DNA of 64,000 bases from Sphingobacterium sp. lm-10 (GCF_023554555.1 NZ_JAMJWC010000001.1:1054001-1118000), one strand, 5' to 3'; positions 47,588-58,300 are shown, numbered from the stretch's first letter. Translations and numbers: made by a program. The notes: generated by a model from the letters alone, not told the origin.

Positions 47588-48271
47588 TTATTTGGCAAGC
47601 AAATTTTGTAGATATGGGATACTTTTGATGGCAGTTTGCTCTACAAGAACAGTTTTCGCCGGAACGCTATAATTAGATGCATTCGGGTCTACAAATATAA
47701 GTGTGCAATCACTTTTTAAGTAATGCAAAAGATTGGCTGCTGGATACACTTGAAGTGACGTGCCGATCACAATAAATACATCTGCTCCTTCTGCCATAGC
47801 AATCGCGACATCCATTGCCGGCACGGCTTCGCCGAACCAAACTACATGCGGCCTTAGTGGTGCACCGCGCTCGCAGCAGTCGGTCATAAGCAGCGTATCC
47901 CCCGCTATCGAATATATCGCTTTTGAATCCAATGAAGATTGCGACATTCTGATTTGCCCATGGAGATGCAGTACCCGATCACTGCCAGCGCGTTCATGCA
48001 GATCATCGATGTTTTGTGTAATGATCTGCACATCTTCTAATTTTGCCAAGTCGGCCAGGTAACAGTGTGCCGCATTTGGCTGCGCCGCAATACATGCCTT
48101 GCGTCTCAAATTATAGAAATGCTGCACGCGTGCCGGATCCCGTTGCCATGCTTCCGGCGTAGCCACTTCTTCTATACGATATCCTTCCCATAGTCCATCC
48201 GTTCCACGAAAGGTTTGCAAGCCACTCTCCGCAGAAATACCAGCTCCAGTAAATACGACGATCTTCCTCAT
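47588..48271 (-). CDS. cobB: Sir2-family NAD-dependent protein deacylase
   Basis: A 227-residue class III sirtuin. GAGISAESGLQTFRGTDGLW binds NAD, TQNIDDLHERAG and HLHGQI supply the catalytic His region, and RPHVVWFGEAVP and VIGTSLQVYPAANL are conserved family elements. The class III substrate pair (Y and R, as in GLWEGYRIEEVA) suggests removal of acidic acyl groups such as succinyl. The usual zinc-binding CxxC pairs are incomplete: only TDCCERG remains in the second position and the first pair is absent. Confidence 0.93.
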   Translation of the reverse strand: MRKIVVFTGAGISAESGLQTFRGTDGLWEGYRIEEVATPEAWQRDPARVQHFYNLRRKACIAAQPNAAHCYLADLAKLEDVQIITQNIDDLHERAGSDRVLHLHGQIRMSQSSLDSKAIYSIAGDTLLMTDCCERGAPLRPHVVWFGEAVPAMDVAIAMAEGADVFIVIGTSLQVYPAANLLHYLKSDCTLIFVDPNASNYSVPAKTVLVEQTAIKSIPYLQNLLAK

Positions 48272-48281
48272 AAAATGGGTT

Positions 48282-48320
48282 TAAAATAAAAATCCTATCA
48301 ACACCATATGGTGGATAGGA
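48282..48320 (-). terminator. terminator of the pdxH-to-DUF2892 run
   Basis: Hairpin 48293-48320 (TCCTATC paired with GATAGGA, with further pairing inside). The minus strand continues into a T-rich tract (plus-strand A-rich 48282-48292). Confidence 0.75.
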
Positions 48321-48349
48321 CTATAAATAGAAGTAAGGTTTTTTTATTA

Positions 48350-48646
48350 CTATTTTACGAAGTAACGATGTTCGATCACCGTAGTCTCTGGCTTTTCTTC
48401 CTCACTGTTTAGTGCGCTGGTCAACTTACACTGTCCGGTAACGCCACGATAAATCAGTGAACCACCCAAAGCAATACCAGAAAATGAGGTTAATGGGCTG
48501 CGAAACAAATTTTTCACGCCTACCCCTAAAATAAATCCTCCAGCTACAACCGATAACACCCGTTCGGTGCCCCCGACATTACCATTGGTACATTTACTAT
48601 CCAATCTATCTTTCAAGATCTCAAATGTTTTATTTAAAATACTCAT
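48350..48646 (-). CDS. DUF2892 small membrane protein
   Basis: A 98-residue protein with the pattern of DUF2892/YgaP-like inner-membrane proteins: NVGGTERVLSVVAGGFILGVG, then SLIYRGVTGQCKL with the characteristic cysteine after the second helix. Two membrane helices are predicted at about 28-45 and 55-72. Function unknown. It starts 57 bases after ispE on the same strand and ends in a terminator. Confidence 0.85.
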   Translation of the reverse strand: MSILNKTFEILKDRLDSKCTNGNVGGTERVLSVVAGGFILGVGVKNLFRSPLTSFSGIALGGSLIYRGVTGQCKLTSALNSEEEKPETTVIEHRYFVK

Positions 48647-48703
48647 AGCTCTTAATTTTAACTCAATAGATAAACAGCCATAGCTGCAAAAAGTTTGATT
48701 TTT

Positions 48704-49501
48704 TTAGCCCGAAAATACCGTACCGAAGGATTGAAATAACTGTAGGTCTGGCGCCTCATTAAATAGCGCATACACGGCCGAACCGGATCCAGACATAGAC
48801 GCATAAATAGCACCCGAATCGTACAGCGCAGCTTTCAGCACCTGAATCTGTGGATGAGACCGAAAAAGTCCTTCCTCAAAATCATTTTTAATGTGGTATT
48901 TCCATTCTTGTAGTGGCAATTGCATGGCTTCGCGCAGATCTACTTGAGCGGTACGAATCGAAACACTTTGGTACGCTTCGGCAGTAGAGATATGAACGGG
49001 TGGTTTCACGACGACGATATGGTACGGCGAAAGATCAAGTGCTATTTCTTCAAAAGTAGTCCCGATTCCCGTCGCATAGATCGGCGTATTGCGAATGAAG
49101 AAGGGACAATCTGCACCCAATTGACTAGCATAGCTTTCCAGTTGTTGCTGCGTGAGATCAAGCTTATACTGCTCATTTAACATCATCAACACTCGGCTGG
49201 CGTCGGCAGATCCACCTCCCAAACCAGCACCAACTGGAATTCCTTTCAACAAATGAATTTGTACCGTTGGAAGGTCATAGTCGGCCGCTAATAATTGGTA
49301 GGCCTTCGTACACAGGTTGTCTTCATTTAAGGGGAAGGCATAATTATAGACTCGCATCGACAAGGTGCCGGAAGGCAAAATTTCAACACCATCATATAGT
49401 TTAACAGGATAAAAGATTGATTCGAGATCATGGTATCCGTCCGGTCTTTTACCCGTAATGTGTAGACCTATATTTATTTTTGCGTTAGCGAACTGTAGCA
49501 T
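48704..49501 (-). CDS. ispE: 4-diphosphocytidyl-2-C-methyl-D-erythritol kinase
   Basis: A 265-residue GHMP kinase of the non-mevalonate isoprenoid pathway, which phosphorylates CDP-ME at the 2-hydroxyl. FANAKINIGLHITGKRPDGYHDLESIF is split over the start region and carries the substrate-binding signature. PVGAGLGGGSADASRVL is the ATP loop, and SMSGSGSAVYALF the third GHMP motif. It lies 25 bases after nuoD on the same strand. Confidence 0.95.
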   Translation of the reverse strand: MLQFANAKINIGLHITGKRPDGYHDLESIFYPVKLYDGVEILPSGTLSMRVYNYAFPLNEDNLCTKAYQLLAADYDLPTVQIHLLKGIPVGAGLGGGSADASRVLMMLNEQYKLDLTQQQLESYASQLGADCPFFIRNTPIYATGIGTTFEEIALDLSPYHIVVVKPPVHISTAEAYQSVSIRTAQVDLREAMQLPLQEWKYHIKNDFEEGLFRSHPQIQVLKAALYDSGAIYASMSGSGSAVYALFNEAPDLQLFQSFGTVFSG

Positions 49502-49526
49502 AATGACTTCTTGGATAAATGAGCAA

Positions 49527-50717
49527 CTAGCGATCTACTTCCCCTAGCACTATATCAATAGAACCGAGAATGGCAATCAAGTCTGCGATCAACACGTCTT
49601 TGCCCAATGCCGGCAATACAGATAAGTTGTTGAAGCTTGGCCCCCGTGCTTTTACACGCCGCGGAATATCACTTCGCTCTTGCGTAACAAAATAAAAACC
49701 GAGTTCTCCTTTGGGATTTTCGGCACGCACATAGTAATCCTGTGCTTTTAAATTGACTTTCTTGGGCACGAGTGCACGCGGATCAAACGCTGGCGTCCGC
49801 TTGAAGTCGGATGTGAGTCGATCTAAGCATTGTTCCATGATACGAACAGATTCCCGAACTTCATCGACACGCACCTTGTACCGGTCCCAGCAATCGCCCT
49901 TCTGCCCCATCTTACCTTCACCCACTGGAATTTCAAACTCCAACTCCGGATAAACGGAGTAACCATCTACCCTTCTCAAATCCCATTTGATTCCCGAACC
50001 ACGCAACATCGGCCCACTACAACCATAATTAATCGCAACGTCGGCGGGCAATACACCAATATTCGCTGTCCGCGCAATGAAAATTTGATTGTTTGTTAGA
50101 ATTTCATCCAACTCATCCAACTTGGGTTTAAAATAGTCGACAAACTCGCGACAGCGCTCCTCAAAACCTACTGGCAGGTCATAAAACAAGCCTCCTATCC
50201 AGATATAGTTGTAGAGCATGCGTGAACCAGAAGCCCATTCTAGCATCGCCATAATATGCTCGCGGTCACGAAAGCACCACATAAATGGTGTAAATGCCCC
50301 AATATCTATCCCATATGTTCCGATAGCGATCAAATGGGATGCGATACGATTTAGTTCGCATACGAGCACGCGGATGTATTCTACGCGCTTTGGAATAGAT
50401 TGTTCCATCCCGAGCATGCGCTCTACTCCCATCACAAAAGCATGGCTGTTGTTCATGGACGACAGATAATCCAGCCGGTCTGTAAAAGGAATACTTTTAC
50501 CAAAATTCATGGATTCGGCGTGCTTATCAAAGCAGCGGTGCAGATAACCAAGGTGTGGTATTACCTCTTTAACGATCTCTCCGTCCGTAATCAACTCTAA
50601 CCGCAGAACACCGTGTGTAGACGGATGCTGCGGCCCCATGTTAATCACCATTTCCTGAGATTTTATGGAAGCTATCTTTTCCTGATAACGTGCTAAACCT
50701 TCGTTGTAACGATTCAT
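49527..50717 (-). CDS. nuoD: NADH-quinone oxidoreductase subunit D
   Basis: The start is the ATG at 50717 ([12 protein letters not shown]), two bases after the nuoC stop, giving about 396 residues; an ATG at 50792 would run back inside nuoC. The 49-kDa subunit of complex I is related to NiFe hydrogenase large subunits. [40 protein letters not shown] and the closing [25 protein letters not shown] region are diagnostic. It helps form the quinone-binding site. Confidence 0.96.
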   Translation of the reverse strand: MNRYNEGLARYQEKIASIKSQEMVINMGPQHPSTHGVLRLELITDGEIVKEVIPHLGYLHRCFDKHAESMNFGKSIPFTDRLDYLSSMNNSHAFVMGVERMLGMEQSIPKRVEYIRVLVCELNRIASHLIAIGTYGIDIGAFTPFMWCFRDREHIMAMLEWASGSRMLYNYIWIGGLFYDLPVGFEERCREFVDYFKPKLDELDEILTNNQIFIARTANIGVLPADVAINYGCSGPMLRGSGIKWDLRRVDGYSVYPELEFEIPVGEGKMGQKGDCWDRYKVRVDEVRESVRIMEQCLDRLTSDFKRTPAFDPRALVPKKVNLKAQDYYVRAENPKGELGFYFVTQERSDIPRRVKARGPSFNNLSVLPALGKDVLIADLIAILGSIDIVLGEVDR

Positions 50718-50719
50718 GA

Positions 50720-51223
50720 TTAATCTTTTACCGGTATACCGTGATAGATTTCTGGATCCTGATAATCTTTCCGAAGCGGAAATCCTTCCCAATCATCCGG
50801 CATCAGAATACGTCGTAGATCGGGATGATCTGTAAAAAAGATACCCATAAGATCATATGCCTCTCGCTCATGCCACTCTGCTGTATGCCATACCGAGGAT
50901 ACCGATGGTAGTTCGGGCAGCATTGAGGTAGCACGATCATGATCGCAACGCACCTTCAAGGTAAGTTGAGTTTGGTGCGGAATGGATGCCAATTGATACA
51001 CTATCTCAAAATAGGATTCTGGAAAGTAATCTACAGCAGCTATATCTGACAGAAAATCCATGTAGAACGCCGGATCGTTACGTAGAAATAGGCATACAGC
51101 TACTAAATGATCCGGATGAATATATAGCGCAGGCTGCAAACCTTGTAATTGTACATTTTGCACGGCATCTGCGTGGATTCGCTCCATCAGCACAGTGCGC
51201 AAATGTTCTATTTGTTCGCTCAT
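50720..51223 (-). CDS. nuoC: NADH-quinone oxidoreductase subunit C
   Basis: A 167-residue 30-kDa subunit of complex I. The C-terminal signature is present: [19 protein letters not shown], then [22 protein letters not shown]. It docks onto NuoD in the peripheral arm. The gene lies 5 bases after pdxH and 2 bases before nuoD. No nuoA, nuoB or nuoE-N gene is near it in this window, which differs from the usual nuo operon. Confidence 0.95.
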   Translation of the reverse strand: MSEQIEHLRTVLMERIHADAVQNVQLQGLQPALYIHPDHLVAVCLFLRNDPAFYMDFLSDIAAVDYFPESYFEIVYQLASIPHQTQLTLKVRCDHDRATSMLPELPSVSSVWHTAEWHEREAYDLMGIFFTDHPDLRRILMPDDWEGFPLRKDYQDPEIYHGIPVKD

Positions 51224-51228
51224 CTATT

Positions 51229-51882
51229 TTATGGGGCTAAACGTTGTTTTTTCCAAATGGAAGCTTCCTGTACATAGGCAATACGATCATGCAATCGGCT
51301 CGCTCTTCCCTGCCAAAATTCCATCTCTACCGGGCGCACGAGGTAACCTCCCCAATGTGCTGGTCTTGGAATGGGTATATCTCCTGTATATTTTGAGTCT
51401 ATCTCTGCGACTCGTTGCTCTAAAAATGATCGATCTGGAATAACTTGGCTCTGCGGTGATGCCACGGCTCCGATCTGACTTCCGCGCGGTCTGGATTGAA
51501 AATATTGATCAGACTCCGCTGGCGGAAGTTTTTCAATCGTGCCCACCACACGTACCTGTCGTTGTAACTCAGACCAGAAAAAAAGAAGCGAAACATAAGG
51601 GTGCTGAGCAACCTGATTTCCTTTTGCACTATCGTAATTGGTATAGAAGCTCAATCCATCCGGCTTAATGTCTTTCAGCAAAACGACACGTGATTGTGGC
51701 ATACGGCGATCATCTACCGTTGATAATACCATAGCTGTAGGCTCCATTACTTCGGCACGCAAAGCATCATCCAGCCAAACAGCAAGTTGCTGAATAGGAT
51801 CTGCAACTGCATCTTCGTAGTCGAATGATCCTTTGACATAATCTTCTCGGAGATCTGCTAATTCTTGTCGTACAATCGCCAT
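51229..51882 (-). CDS. pdxH: pyridoxamine 5'-phosphate oxidase
   Basis: The start is the ATG at 51882 (MAIVRQELADLREDYVKG), giving about 217 residues; the ATG at 51906 would add 8. This FMN enzyme oxidises PNP and PMP to pyridoxal phosphate. ADPIQQLAVWLDDAL, PQSRVVLLKDIKPDGLSFYTNYDSAKGNQ, RPRGSQIGAVASPQSQVI and WGGYLVRPVEMEFWQGRASRLHDR follow in order, and it ends WKKQRLAP, the conserved terminus. It is first in the run pdxH-nuoC-nuoD-ispE. Confidence 0.96.
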   Translation of the reverse strand: MAIVRQELADLREDYVKGSFDYEDAVADPIQQLAVWLDDALRAEVMEPTAMVLSTVDDRRMPQSRVVLLKDIKPDGLSFYTNYDSAKGNQVAQHPYVSLLFFWSELQRQVRVVGTIEKLPPAESDQYFQSRPRGSQIGAVASPQSQVIPDRSFLEQRVAEIDSKYTGDIPIPRPAHWGGYLVRPVEMEFWQGRASRLHDRIAYVQEASIWKKQRLAP

Positions 51883-51986
51883 CAAAACATGTGTTGGTAT
51901 GCACAAACTTAATCAAAAGGACCTTGTTTTACCCATATGGATGTTAAATTTATTGTCAAAAACTAGGGATTACTAGTCACAATCGA

Positions 51987-51994
51987 TAAATTTG
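51987..51994 (+). promoter_or_regulatory. candidate -7 box of the YqgE gene
   Basis: TAAATTTG matches TAnnTTTG, 23 bases before the ATG at 52017. No -33 TTTG at standard spacing. Confidence 0.4.
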
Positions 51995-52002
51995 GTCTAG
52001 GA

Positions 52003-52024
52003 AAGGAGGATCATGTATGTTTAG
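52003..52024 (+). promoter_or_regulatory. strong Shine-Dalgarno with overlapping micro-ORF at the YqgE start
   Basis: AAGGAGG ends at 52009, a strong ribosome-binding site that is uncommon in Bacteroidota. Two ATGs follow: 52013, which reads MYV then stops (52013-52024), and 52017, which opens the YqgE frame. The micro-ORF overlaps the true start in another frame. Confidence 0.45.
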
Positions 52025-52583
52025 CGAATTCGAACCAAAAAAAGGAAGCTTACTAGTTTCAGAGCCTTTCATGCTCGACCAGAACTTTGAGCGCTCTGTT
52101 ATTTTACTATGTGAGCATGATGCCGAAGACGGTACCGTAGGGCTGATCTTAAATCATCGCTCTTTCATGGTATTATCAGATATTGTGGATGGTGTGGAGA
52201 ATCCCACTTTCCCTGTGTACTTAGGAGGCCCCGTTGAACAAAATACGCTTTATTTTGTTCATGAGGCGTACGATCGTTTGAAGAGTGGCATCCACGTGGT
52301 GGACAATCTCTTCTGGGGCGGCGACTTTGAGCTGTTAATAGAGCTGATCAACCGAAATGAAATAACACCAGAAGAAGTCAAATTATTTCTTGGTTATTCG
52401 GGTTGGAGCCCCGAACAGTTGGAAAAAGAGATACAGCAGAACTGTTGGGCAGTACACAACACGTACGTTACTGATTTGGCTTTTATCATAGATGGAGAAG
52501 ATTTGTGGAAACATACACTCATTAGTTTAGGGCCAAAATATGCTCATGTGGCCAATTTCCCTAAAAGACCCGAGTACAATTAA
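52017..52583 (+). CDS. YqgE/AlgH family protein
   Basis: A 188-residue soluble protein. The family start GSLLVSEPFMLDQNFERSVILLCEHD is spread over residues 8-33, followed by GTVGLILNHR, FPVYLGGPVEQNTLYFVH and FLGYSGWSPEQLEKEI, all diagnostic. AlgH/YqgE proteins are widespread but their biochemical role is unclear (AlgH affects alginate control in Pseudomonas). It has an unusually good ribosome-binding site, and the next gene starts 24 bases on. Confidence 0.93.
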   Translation: MFSEFEPKKGSLLVSEPFMLDQNFERSVILLCEHDAEDGTVGLILNHRSFMVLSDIVDGVENPTFPVYLGGPVEQNTLYFVHEAYDRLKSGIHVVDNLFWGGDFELLIELINRNEITPEEVKLFLGYSGWSPEQLEKEIQQNCWAVHNTYVTDLAFIIDGEDLWKHTLISLGPKYAHVANFPKRPEYN

Positions 52584-52607
52584 TTGCATATATTACGATA
52601 GCTTATT

Positions 52608-53861
52608 ATGAAAAACATCAAATTTATGATTCCTACCACTTTAGCGGTGGCATTAATGACCTCTGCATCATGCAGTGGCACCAATTCAGCATCTGAGAAC
52701 CCCGACAGCGGTAGCGATACTACTTCGTACCCTCCCGTTGAAAACAATAAAGCCAACACCGACTATAAGCCCGCATTTGAAGGACAAACCCGTGTGGTTG
52801 GCACTAAAACTACAACCGCCTTTGAAGGGAAAATGATTACAGATGCATTGACTTCGCCTTGGGGCATAGTAGGCTTGCCAGATGGAAGATTGCTTATTGC
52901 GGAAAATGCGGGTAATATGCGCATCGTAGATCCTGCGAATGCCAATATTAGTGAGCCAATCACCGGATTGCCTAAAGTGGACGACAACGGGCAGGGTGGT
53001 CTACTTGGTTTAACCCTCGATCCTTCTTTCGAATCCAACAGAATGGTGTACTGGGTTTTCTCTGAGCCTGCGGCTAATGGAAACCATACTGCTGTGGCTA
53101 AAGGAAAACTTTCTGCGGATGAAACCAAGATTGAAAGTGCACAGGTGATCTACCGTGCATTGCCCACGTACGATGGTAAATTGCATTACGGTGGTCGCGT
53201 GGTATTTGATAAAGAAGGAAATCTATTTGTAAGTACTGGAGAACGCTCCGACAAAGAGACACGCCCGCAATCACAAGATTTGAAATCTGCTTTAGGTAAG
53301 ATCTTGCATATTACTACCGATGGGAAACCAGTAGCTGGAAATCCATTTGAAGGACGTGCCGATGCTTTGCCCGAAATTTATTCTTACGGACACCGCAACC
53401 CACAGGGTTTAGCATTTCATCCGGAGACGGGTGAACTCTGGAATAGTGAATTTGGTCCTAGAGGTGGTGATGAAATTAACCGCATTAAAGCAGGCGCTAA
53501 CTACGGATGGCCCGTGATCACCTATGGTTTGGAATACAGTGGTGATGAAATTGGCACGCCGCCGATTCAACAAAAAGAAGGTATGGAGCAACCTGTCTAT
53601 TATTGGGATCCAGTCTTGTCTCCTAGCGGAATGGTTTTCTACACCGGAAGCAACGTGCCAGAATGGAAAAACAACCTGTTTATTGGTGGATTGAGCTCTA
53701 CACACATTGCTCGCCTGGTAATCAAGGATAATAAGGTGGTCGGCGAAGAACGACTTTTAGGAAGCGAAGGCCAACGTTTTCGTGATATCACGCAGGCTAA
53801 AGACGGTGCGCTATATGCTGTAACAGATAGTGGCCGCTTGTATAAGATAGACAAAAAATAG
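52608..53861 (+). CDS. PQQ-dependent sugar dehydrogenase-like lipoprotein
   Basis: A 417-residue lipoprotein with leader ALMTSASCSGT (lipobox). The mature part is a six-bladed propeller of the soluble glucose/sorbosone dehydrogenase family. SPWGIVGLPDGRLLIAENAG starts blade 1, GGLLGLTLDPSF and HYGGRVVFDKEGNLFVSTGER follow, and GHRNPQGLAFHPETGELWNSEFGPRGGDEINRI holds the typical PQQ and calcium-site region. It probably oxidises an aldose at the cell surface, but the substrate and cofactor need proof. A terminator follows. Confidence 0.92.
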   Translation: MKNIKFMIPTTLAVALMTSASCSGTNSASENPDSGSDTTSYPPVENNKANTDYKPAFEGQTRVVGTKTTTAFEGKMITDALTSPWGIVGLPDGRLLIAENAGNMRIVDPANANISEPITGLPKVDDNGQGGLLGLTLDPSFESNRMVYWVFSEPAANGNHTAVAKGKLSADETKIESAQVIYRALPTYDGKLHYGGRVVFDKEGNLFVSTGERSDKETRPQSQDLKSALGKILHITTDGKPVAGNPFEGRADALPEIYSYGHRNPQGLAFHPETGELWNSEFGPRGGDEINRIKAGANYGWPVITYGLEYSGDEIGTPPIQQKEGMEQPVYYWDPVLSPSGMVFYTGSNVPEWKNNLFIGGLSSTHIARLVIKDNKVVGEERLLGSEGQRFRDITQAKDGALYAVTDSGRLYKIDKK

Positions 53862-53889
53862 ACGTCTGATATACTATTATACAGTTATA

Positions 53890-53943
53890 GAATCCCCGGA
53901 AAGATGGGCTTACCAGCCTCATCATTCCGGGGATTCTTTTTTT
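53890..53943 (+). terminator. terminator of the sugar dehydrogenase gene
   Basis: A 12-bp stem with arms 53890-53901 and 53925-53936, followed by seven T. Confidence 0.88.
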
Positions 53944-54075
53944 ACATCAAGCTGAATACTTTGTTCCTCCCTTTTGCCTTCTCTAATAAAATTCTAACAT
54001 TTTTCTGTCAAATCTCTAACGATAAACAATAGAATTCTAAAAGATCTTTGCCGTACTAAAACATAGATTAATCCT

Positions 54076-55269
54076 ATGCACATGAAACGGCTAACAACAT
54101 TTACAAAAAGAGAATTAACCAACAGAATTTATGTAAAAGTACTTCCCGTATTTTATACAGTTTCTATTCTATGCATATTCATTGTCATTATTGCATTTAC
54201 ATCCTGTAGCAATACAGAAGTAGACAATGAATCTCAGCACGAGGACTATTATATCCGAGGAGATACGATCACCTTAACAGAAAATTCTAATATTCTATCT
54301 AGAATAGTCCTACATACTGTATCTACACAAGAATATAAAGCAGAATGGAACACGGCAGGAGTTGTTAGAGCTATTCCGAATAGTTACGCAGCAATCGCAC
54401 CACCATTTGCTGGAAGAGTTATCCGTTCTTATGTAAAATTGGGACAAAAGGTTAATCCCGGATCACCTCTTTTCGAGATTAACGCACCCGATTTCTTTTC
54501 TGCACAAAAGAATTATTTTGATACTGAGCAGGAATTTAGACAGGTCGAGTTAAGTCTAAGACGACAACAAGATCTATTAAAAAACGGAGTTGGTGTTCAA
54601 CGCGAACTGGAGGAAGCTGAAACCGAGTTCGAAATTAAAAAAACCGCATTGGCAAACGCCTCCGCATCATTGAACATTTTCAATATAGATCTCTCTAAAA
54701 TAAAATTAGGCAAGCCTCTTGTAATACAATCGCCTATTAAAGGTGAGATCATAAGCAACCAAATTGTGATTGGACAATATCTAAAAGAAGATGCCGAACC
54801 TATAGCCATCGTAGCAGGATTATCAAAAATTTGGATTGTAAGTCAGGTAAAGGAAAAGGATATCTACCACATCCGTGCGATGGATCAGGTAGAGGTGCAA
54901 GTTTCCGGTATACCCGGCAAATCCATCTCTGGAAAAATATTTCACATCAATGAAATGGTGGATGAAGACACCCGAAGCGTCGAAATTTTGATTGAATGTG
55001 ATAACACCGATCGCACACTCAAACCAGGAATGTACGCTACCGTACACTATAAAGATGTACCTATACAGAGCATAATTATTCCTTCAAAAGCCATATTTCA
55101 GCAAGAAGAAAACCAATATGTATTCGTTCAAATCGAAAAGAACAAATACCAGAAACGTAAGGTGGAGACCGCAGATACGACAGATAGTAATGTCGTCATA
55201 TTATCCGGACTCGAAAATGGCGAGATCATCGTGAATGACGGCGGAATTTATCTGATTAAAGAACAGTAG
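54076..55269 (+). CDS. RND efflux periplasmic adaptor (CzcB/CusB-like)
   Basis: A 397-residue membrane-fusion lipoprotein. A long leader ends FIVIIAFTSCSN (lipobox). A barrel-sandwich (biotinyl-lipoyl) domain holds AIAPPFAGRVIRSYVKLGQKV and VIQSPIKGEIISNQIVIG, with an alpha-hairpin between (about 150-215). The beta-barrel and membrane-proximal domains follow (PGMYATVHYKDV). It links the RND pump to the outer-membrane channel. The pump and channel genes follow directly, forming a heavy-metal efflux operon. It lacks a His-rich or Met-rich metal-binding N-terminus. Confidence 0.92.
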   Translation: MHMKRLTTFTKRELTNRIYVKVLPVFYTVSILCIFIVIIAFTSCSNTEVDNESQHEDYYIRGDTITLTENSNILSRIVLHTVSTQEYKAEWNTAGVVRAIPNSYAAIAPPFAGRVIRSYVKLGQKVNPGSPLFEINAPDFFSAQKNYFDTEQEFRQVELSLRRQQDLLKNGVGVQRELEEAETEFEIKKTALANASASLNIFNIDLSKIKLGKPLVIQSPIKGEIISNQIVIGQYLKEDAEPIAIVAGLSKIWIVSQVKEKDIYHIRAMDQVEVQVSGIPGKSISGKIFHINEMVDEDTRSVEILIECDNTDRTLKPGMYATVHYKDVPIQSIIIPSKAIFQQEENQYVFVQIEKNKYQKRKVETADTTDSNVVILSGLENGEIIVNDGGIYLIKEQ

Positions 55270-55306
55270 CATCACCATTATCACATCTAAAATATATTGA
55301 CACGAA

Positions 55307-58300
55307 ATGAATAAACTAATACATATCAGTGTACAAAAGCGCTGGGTAATGGTGGCGTTGTTTACACTAATGGCTTTCTTTGGGTATTATTCTTGGCAAC
55401 AATTATCTATAGAAGCCTATCCAGATATTGCCGACGTAACCTCTCAGGTTGTTACACAGATTCCAGGACTTGCCGCCGAGGAAGTAGAGCAACAAATTAC
55501 TATACCTGTGGAGCGTGCCCTAAATGGTCTTCCGGGTATGCACGTGATGCGTAGTAAGAGCACATTCGGCCTATCCATCATAACGATCGTTTTCCAAGAT
55601 GATGTGGATGATTATTGGGCGAGAATGCGTATTCAAGAAAGACTAAATGAGATAGAGCTTCCCTATAATGCTACTCCTGGTCTCGATCCCCTCACTTCTC
55701 CAATTGGAGAGATTTATAGATATATCATCGAAACGGATGGTGATCAGGACTTGCGTGAACTTACCGATCTTCAAAATTTCACCATTATCCCTCGCATAAA
55801 ACAGGTTTCGGGCGTAGCCGATGTTACAAACTTTGGCGGCATAACGACGCAATTCCAGATTGAAATAGACCCGAGAAAACTAGCGCAGTATGACCTGCCA
55901 TTAAGTGAAATAGTGGAGACCATAGAAAGCAACAACATCAATGCAGGCGGAAGTGTAATGCCACGAGGAGAATTGGGCTATGTGATACGCGGGATAGGGT
56001 TGGTTAAAAATCTAGATGATCTGGGCAATATCGTCGTCAAATCTGAAAGAGGCATTCCTATTTTCTTACATGATATCGGCGAACTAAAATATGGTACTTT
56101 GGAGCGTAAGGGTATCTTAGGATATACCGACCGCACACGTAATTACTCGGAGAGTCTTGAAGGAATTGTTCTGCTGCTGAAAGGACAAAATCCGTCGACC
56201 GTATTAAGGGGAATTCATATAGCCGTCGATGAACTGAATAATGGTGAGCTGCCTGCCGGAGTTAGGATCCACACATTTATGGATAGGACTGATCTGGTAG
56301 ATACCACACTAAACACCGTATCCCACACCTTGCTGGAAGGTATGGGATTAGTGATCATTGTTCTCATTGTGTTTCTAGGTAGCTGGCGAGGCGCGTTGCT
56401 TGTAGCTGTAACCATTCCACTTTCACTACTAATTGCTTTTATCCTAATGTACTTTACCGATATTCCGGCCAATCTGCTTTCTTTGGGTGCAATTGATTTT
56501 GGGATTATTGTAGATGGGGCAATCGTGATGATGGAAACAATTCTAAAGAAAAGAGAGGATCATCCCCAAAAAGAACTGAAAGAAAAATCCATAGCTAAAA
56601 AAGCCGTCGAGGTCGCAAAACCTATATTTTTCGCGACAATTATTATCATCACTGCCTATCTGCCACTATTTGCTTTTGAACGCGTAGAGAATAAGCTGTT
56701 TACACCGATGGCCTTCACAGTTGGGTATGCTTTATTCGGTGCATTGGCCGTAGCGTTACTGGTTATTCCCGGTTTAGCCTATGTCATCTACCGCAAGCCA
56801 CAAAAGATCTATCACAATAAATGGTTGGAGAAGCTTACTAACGCATATTATACGAGATGTAGTAAGATTATGAACCGTCCTGGAGTTGTTTTTATTCCTC
56901 TTATAATCATTTTAGGAACATCAGCTCTCCTCACACTCAAAGTAGGCAAAGACTTTCTACCTCCGCTGGATGAGGGTTCGTTGTGGTTACAGGTACAGCT
57001 TCCTCCGGGAATCTCCGTAGAGAAATCTAAGGAGCTAAGTGACACACTTAGAGCCAGAACTATGAAATATAGTGAAGTCACTTATATCATGGTACAAGCC
57101 GGGCGAAATGACGACGGTACCGATCCTTGGACTGCTTCGCATTTTGAAGTCTCTATAGGAATAAAGCCTTACAAAGGTTGGCCAAAGGGAAAAACGAAAA
57201 ACATGCTGATACAAGAATTAGCAAAGGAATATGAAGGTCTGCCCGGATTTACCGTTGGATTCTCTCAACCAATGATCGATGGTGTTATGGATAAAATATC
57301 GGGTGCTCATAGCGAGCTCGTTGTAAAGGTTTATGGAGACGACTTTAAAGAGACTCGGCGTATTGCGGAAGAAGTAATGGGTACATTAAAAAGTGTACCA
57401 GGAGCTGTAGATCTGGCAATAGATCAAGAGCCACCTTTACCTCAACTTCAGATACATGCCGACCGTGATAAAATTGCACAATATGGACTAAATGTAGCCG
57501 ATGTTGCAGAACTGATTGAAGTTGCGATTGGAGGAAAAGCGGTATCACAACTTTTCATTGGACACAAGGTGTATGATATTATCTGTCGCTACAACGAAGA
57601 ATCTCGCAATACGCCGGAAAAAATTTCCAATCTGATGCTTACCTCGAAAACAGGAGCAAAAATCCCTCTTTCGCAGGTGGCAAAAGTACGATTAAGTACA
57701 GGAGAAAGTACCATCACACGTGAAATGAACATGCGCCACCTTACCGTCAAGCTAAATGTGCGCAACAGAGATTTACAATCCTTGCTATCTGATGCGCAGA
57801 CAGCTATCGAAAATAGCGTGAAATACGACCACGAGAACTATCACATCAAATGGGGCGGTCAGTTTGAAAATCAAAACAGAGCGTATGCAAGGCTTTCGTT
57901 TATTGTCCCATTAGCATTGGCCATCATGTTTGTGTTGCTTTATGGCGCATTTGGATCATTTAGACAAGCGGGGCTTTTGATGAGCATTGTTCCATTGGCA
58001 TTATTTGGAGGTATGCTTGCACTTCACGTTCGAGGTATGTCGCTCAATGTTTCGTCTTCTGTCGGCTTTATCGCACTATTCGGTGTTGCCATTCAGAATG
58101 GTGTAATTATGATCTCCCATATAAATGAGTTAAGAAAGAAGGGCTACTATCTCCGCAACGCGGTAATTGAAGGTGCAGGGCATCGATTTCGCCCAATATT
58201 GATGACAGCCACAGTAGCAGTGCTCGGTTTGTTTCCTGCATCATTAGCCACTGGCATCGGTTCGGATGTACAAAGACCGTTGGCTACAGTCATTGTATAC

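Noticed and set aside
50718..50792. Extended nuoD start
   Set aside because: The added 25 residues lie inside nuoC and do not resemble NuoD; the ATG at 50717 fits the family start.
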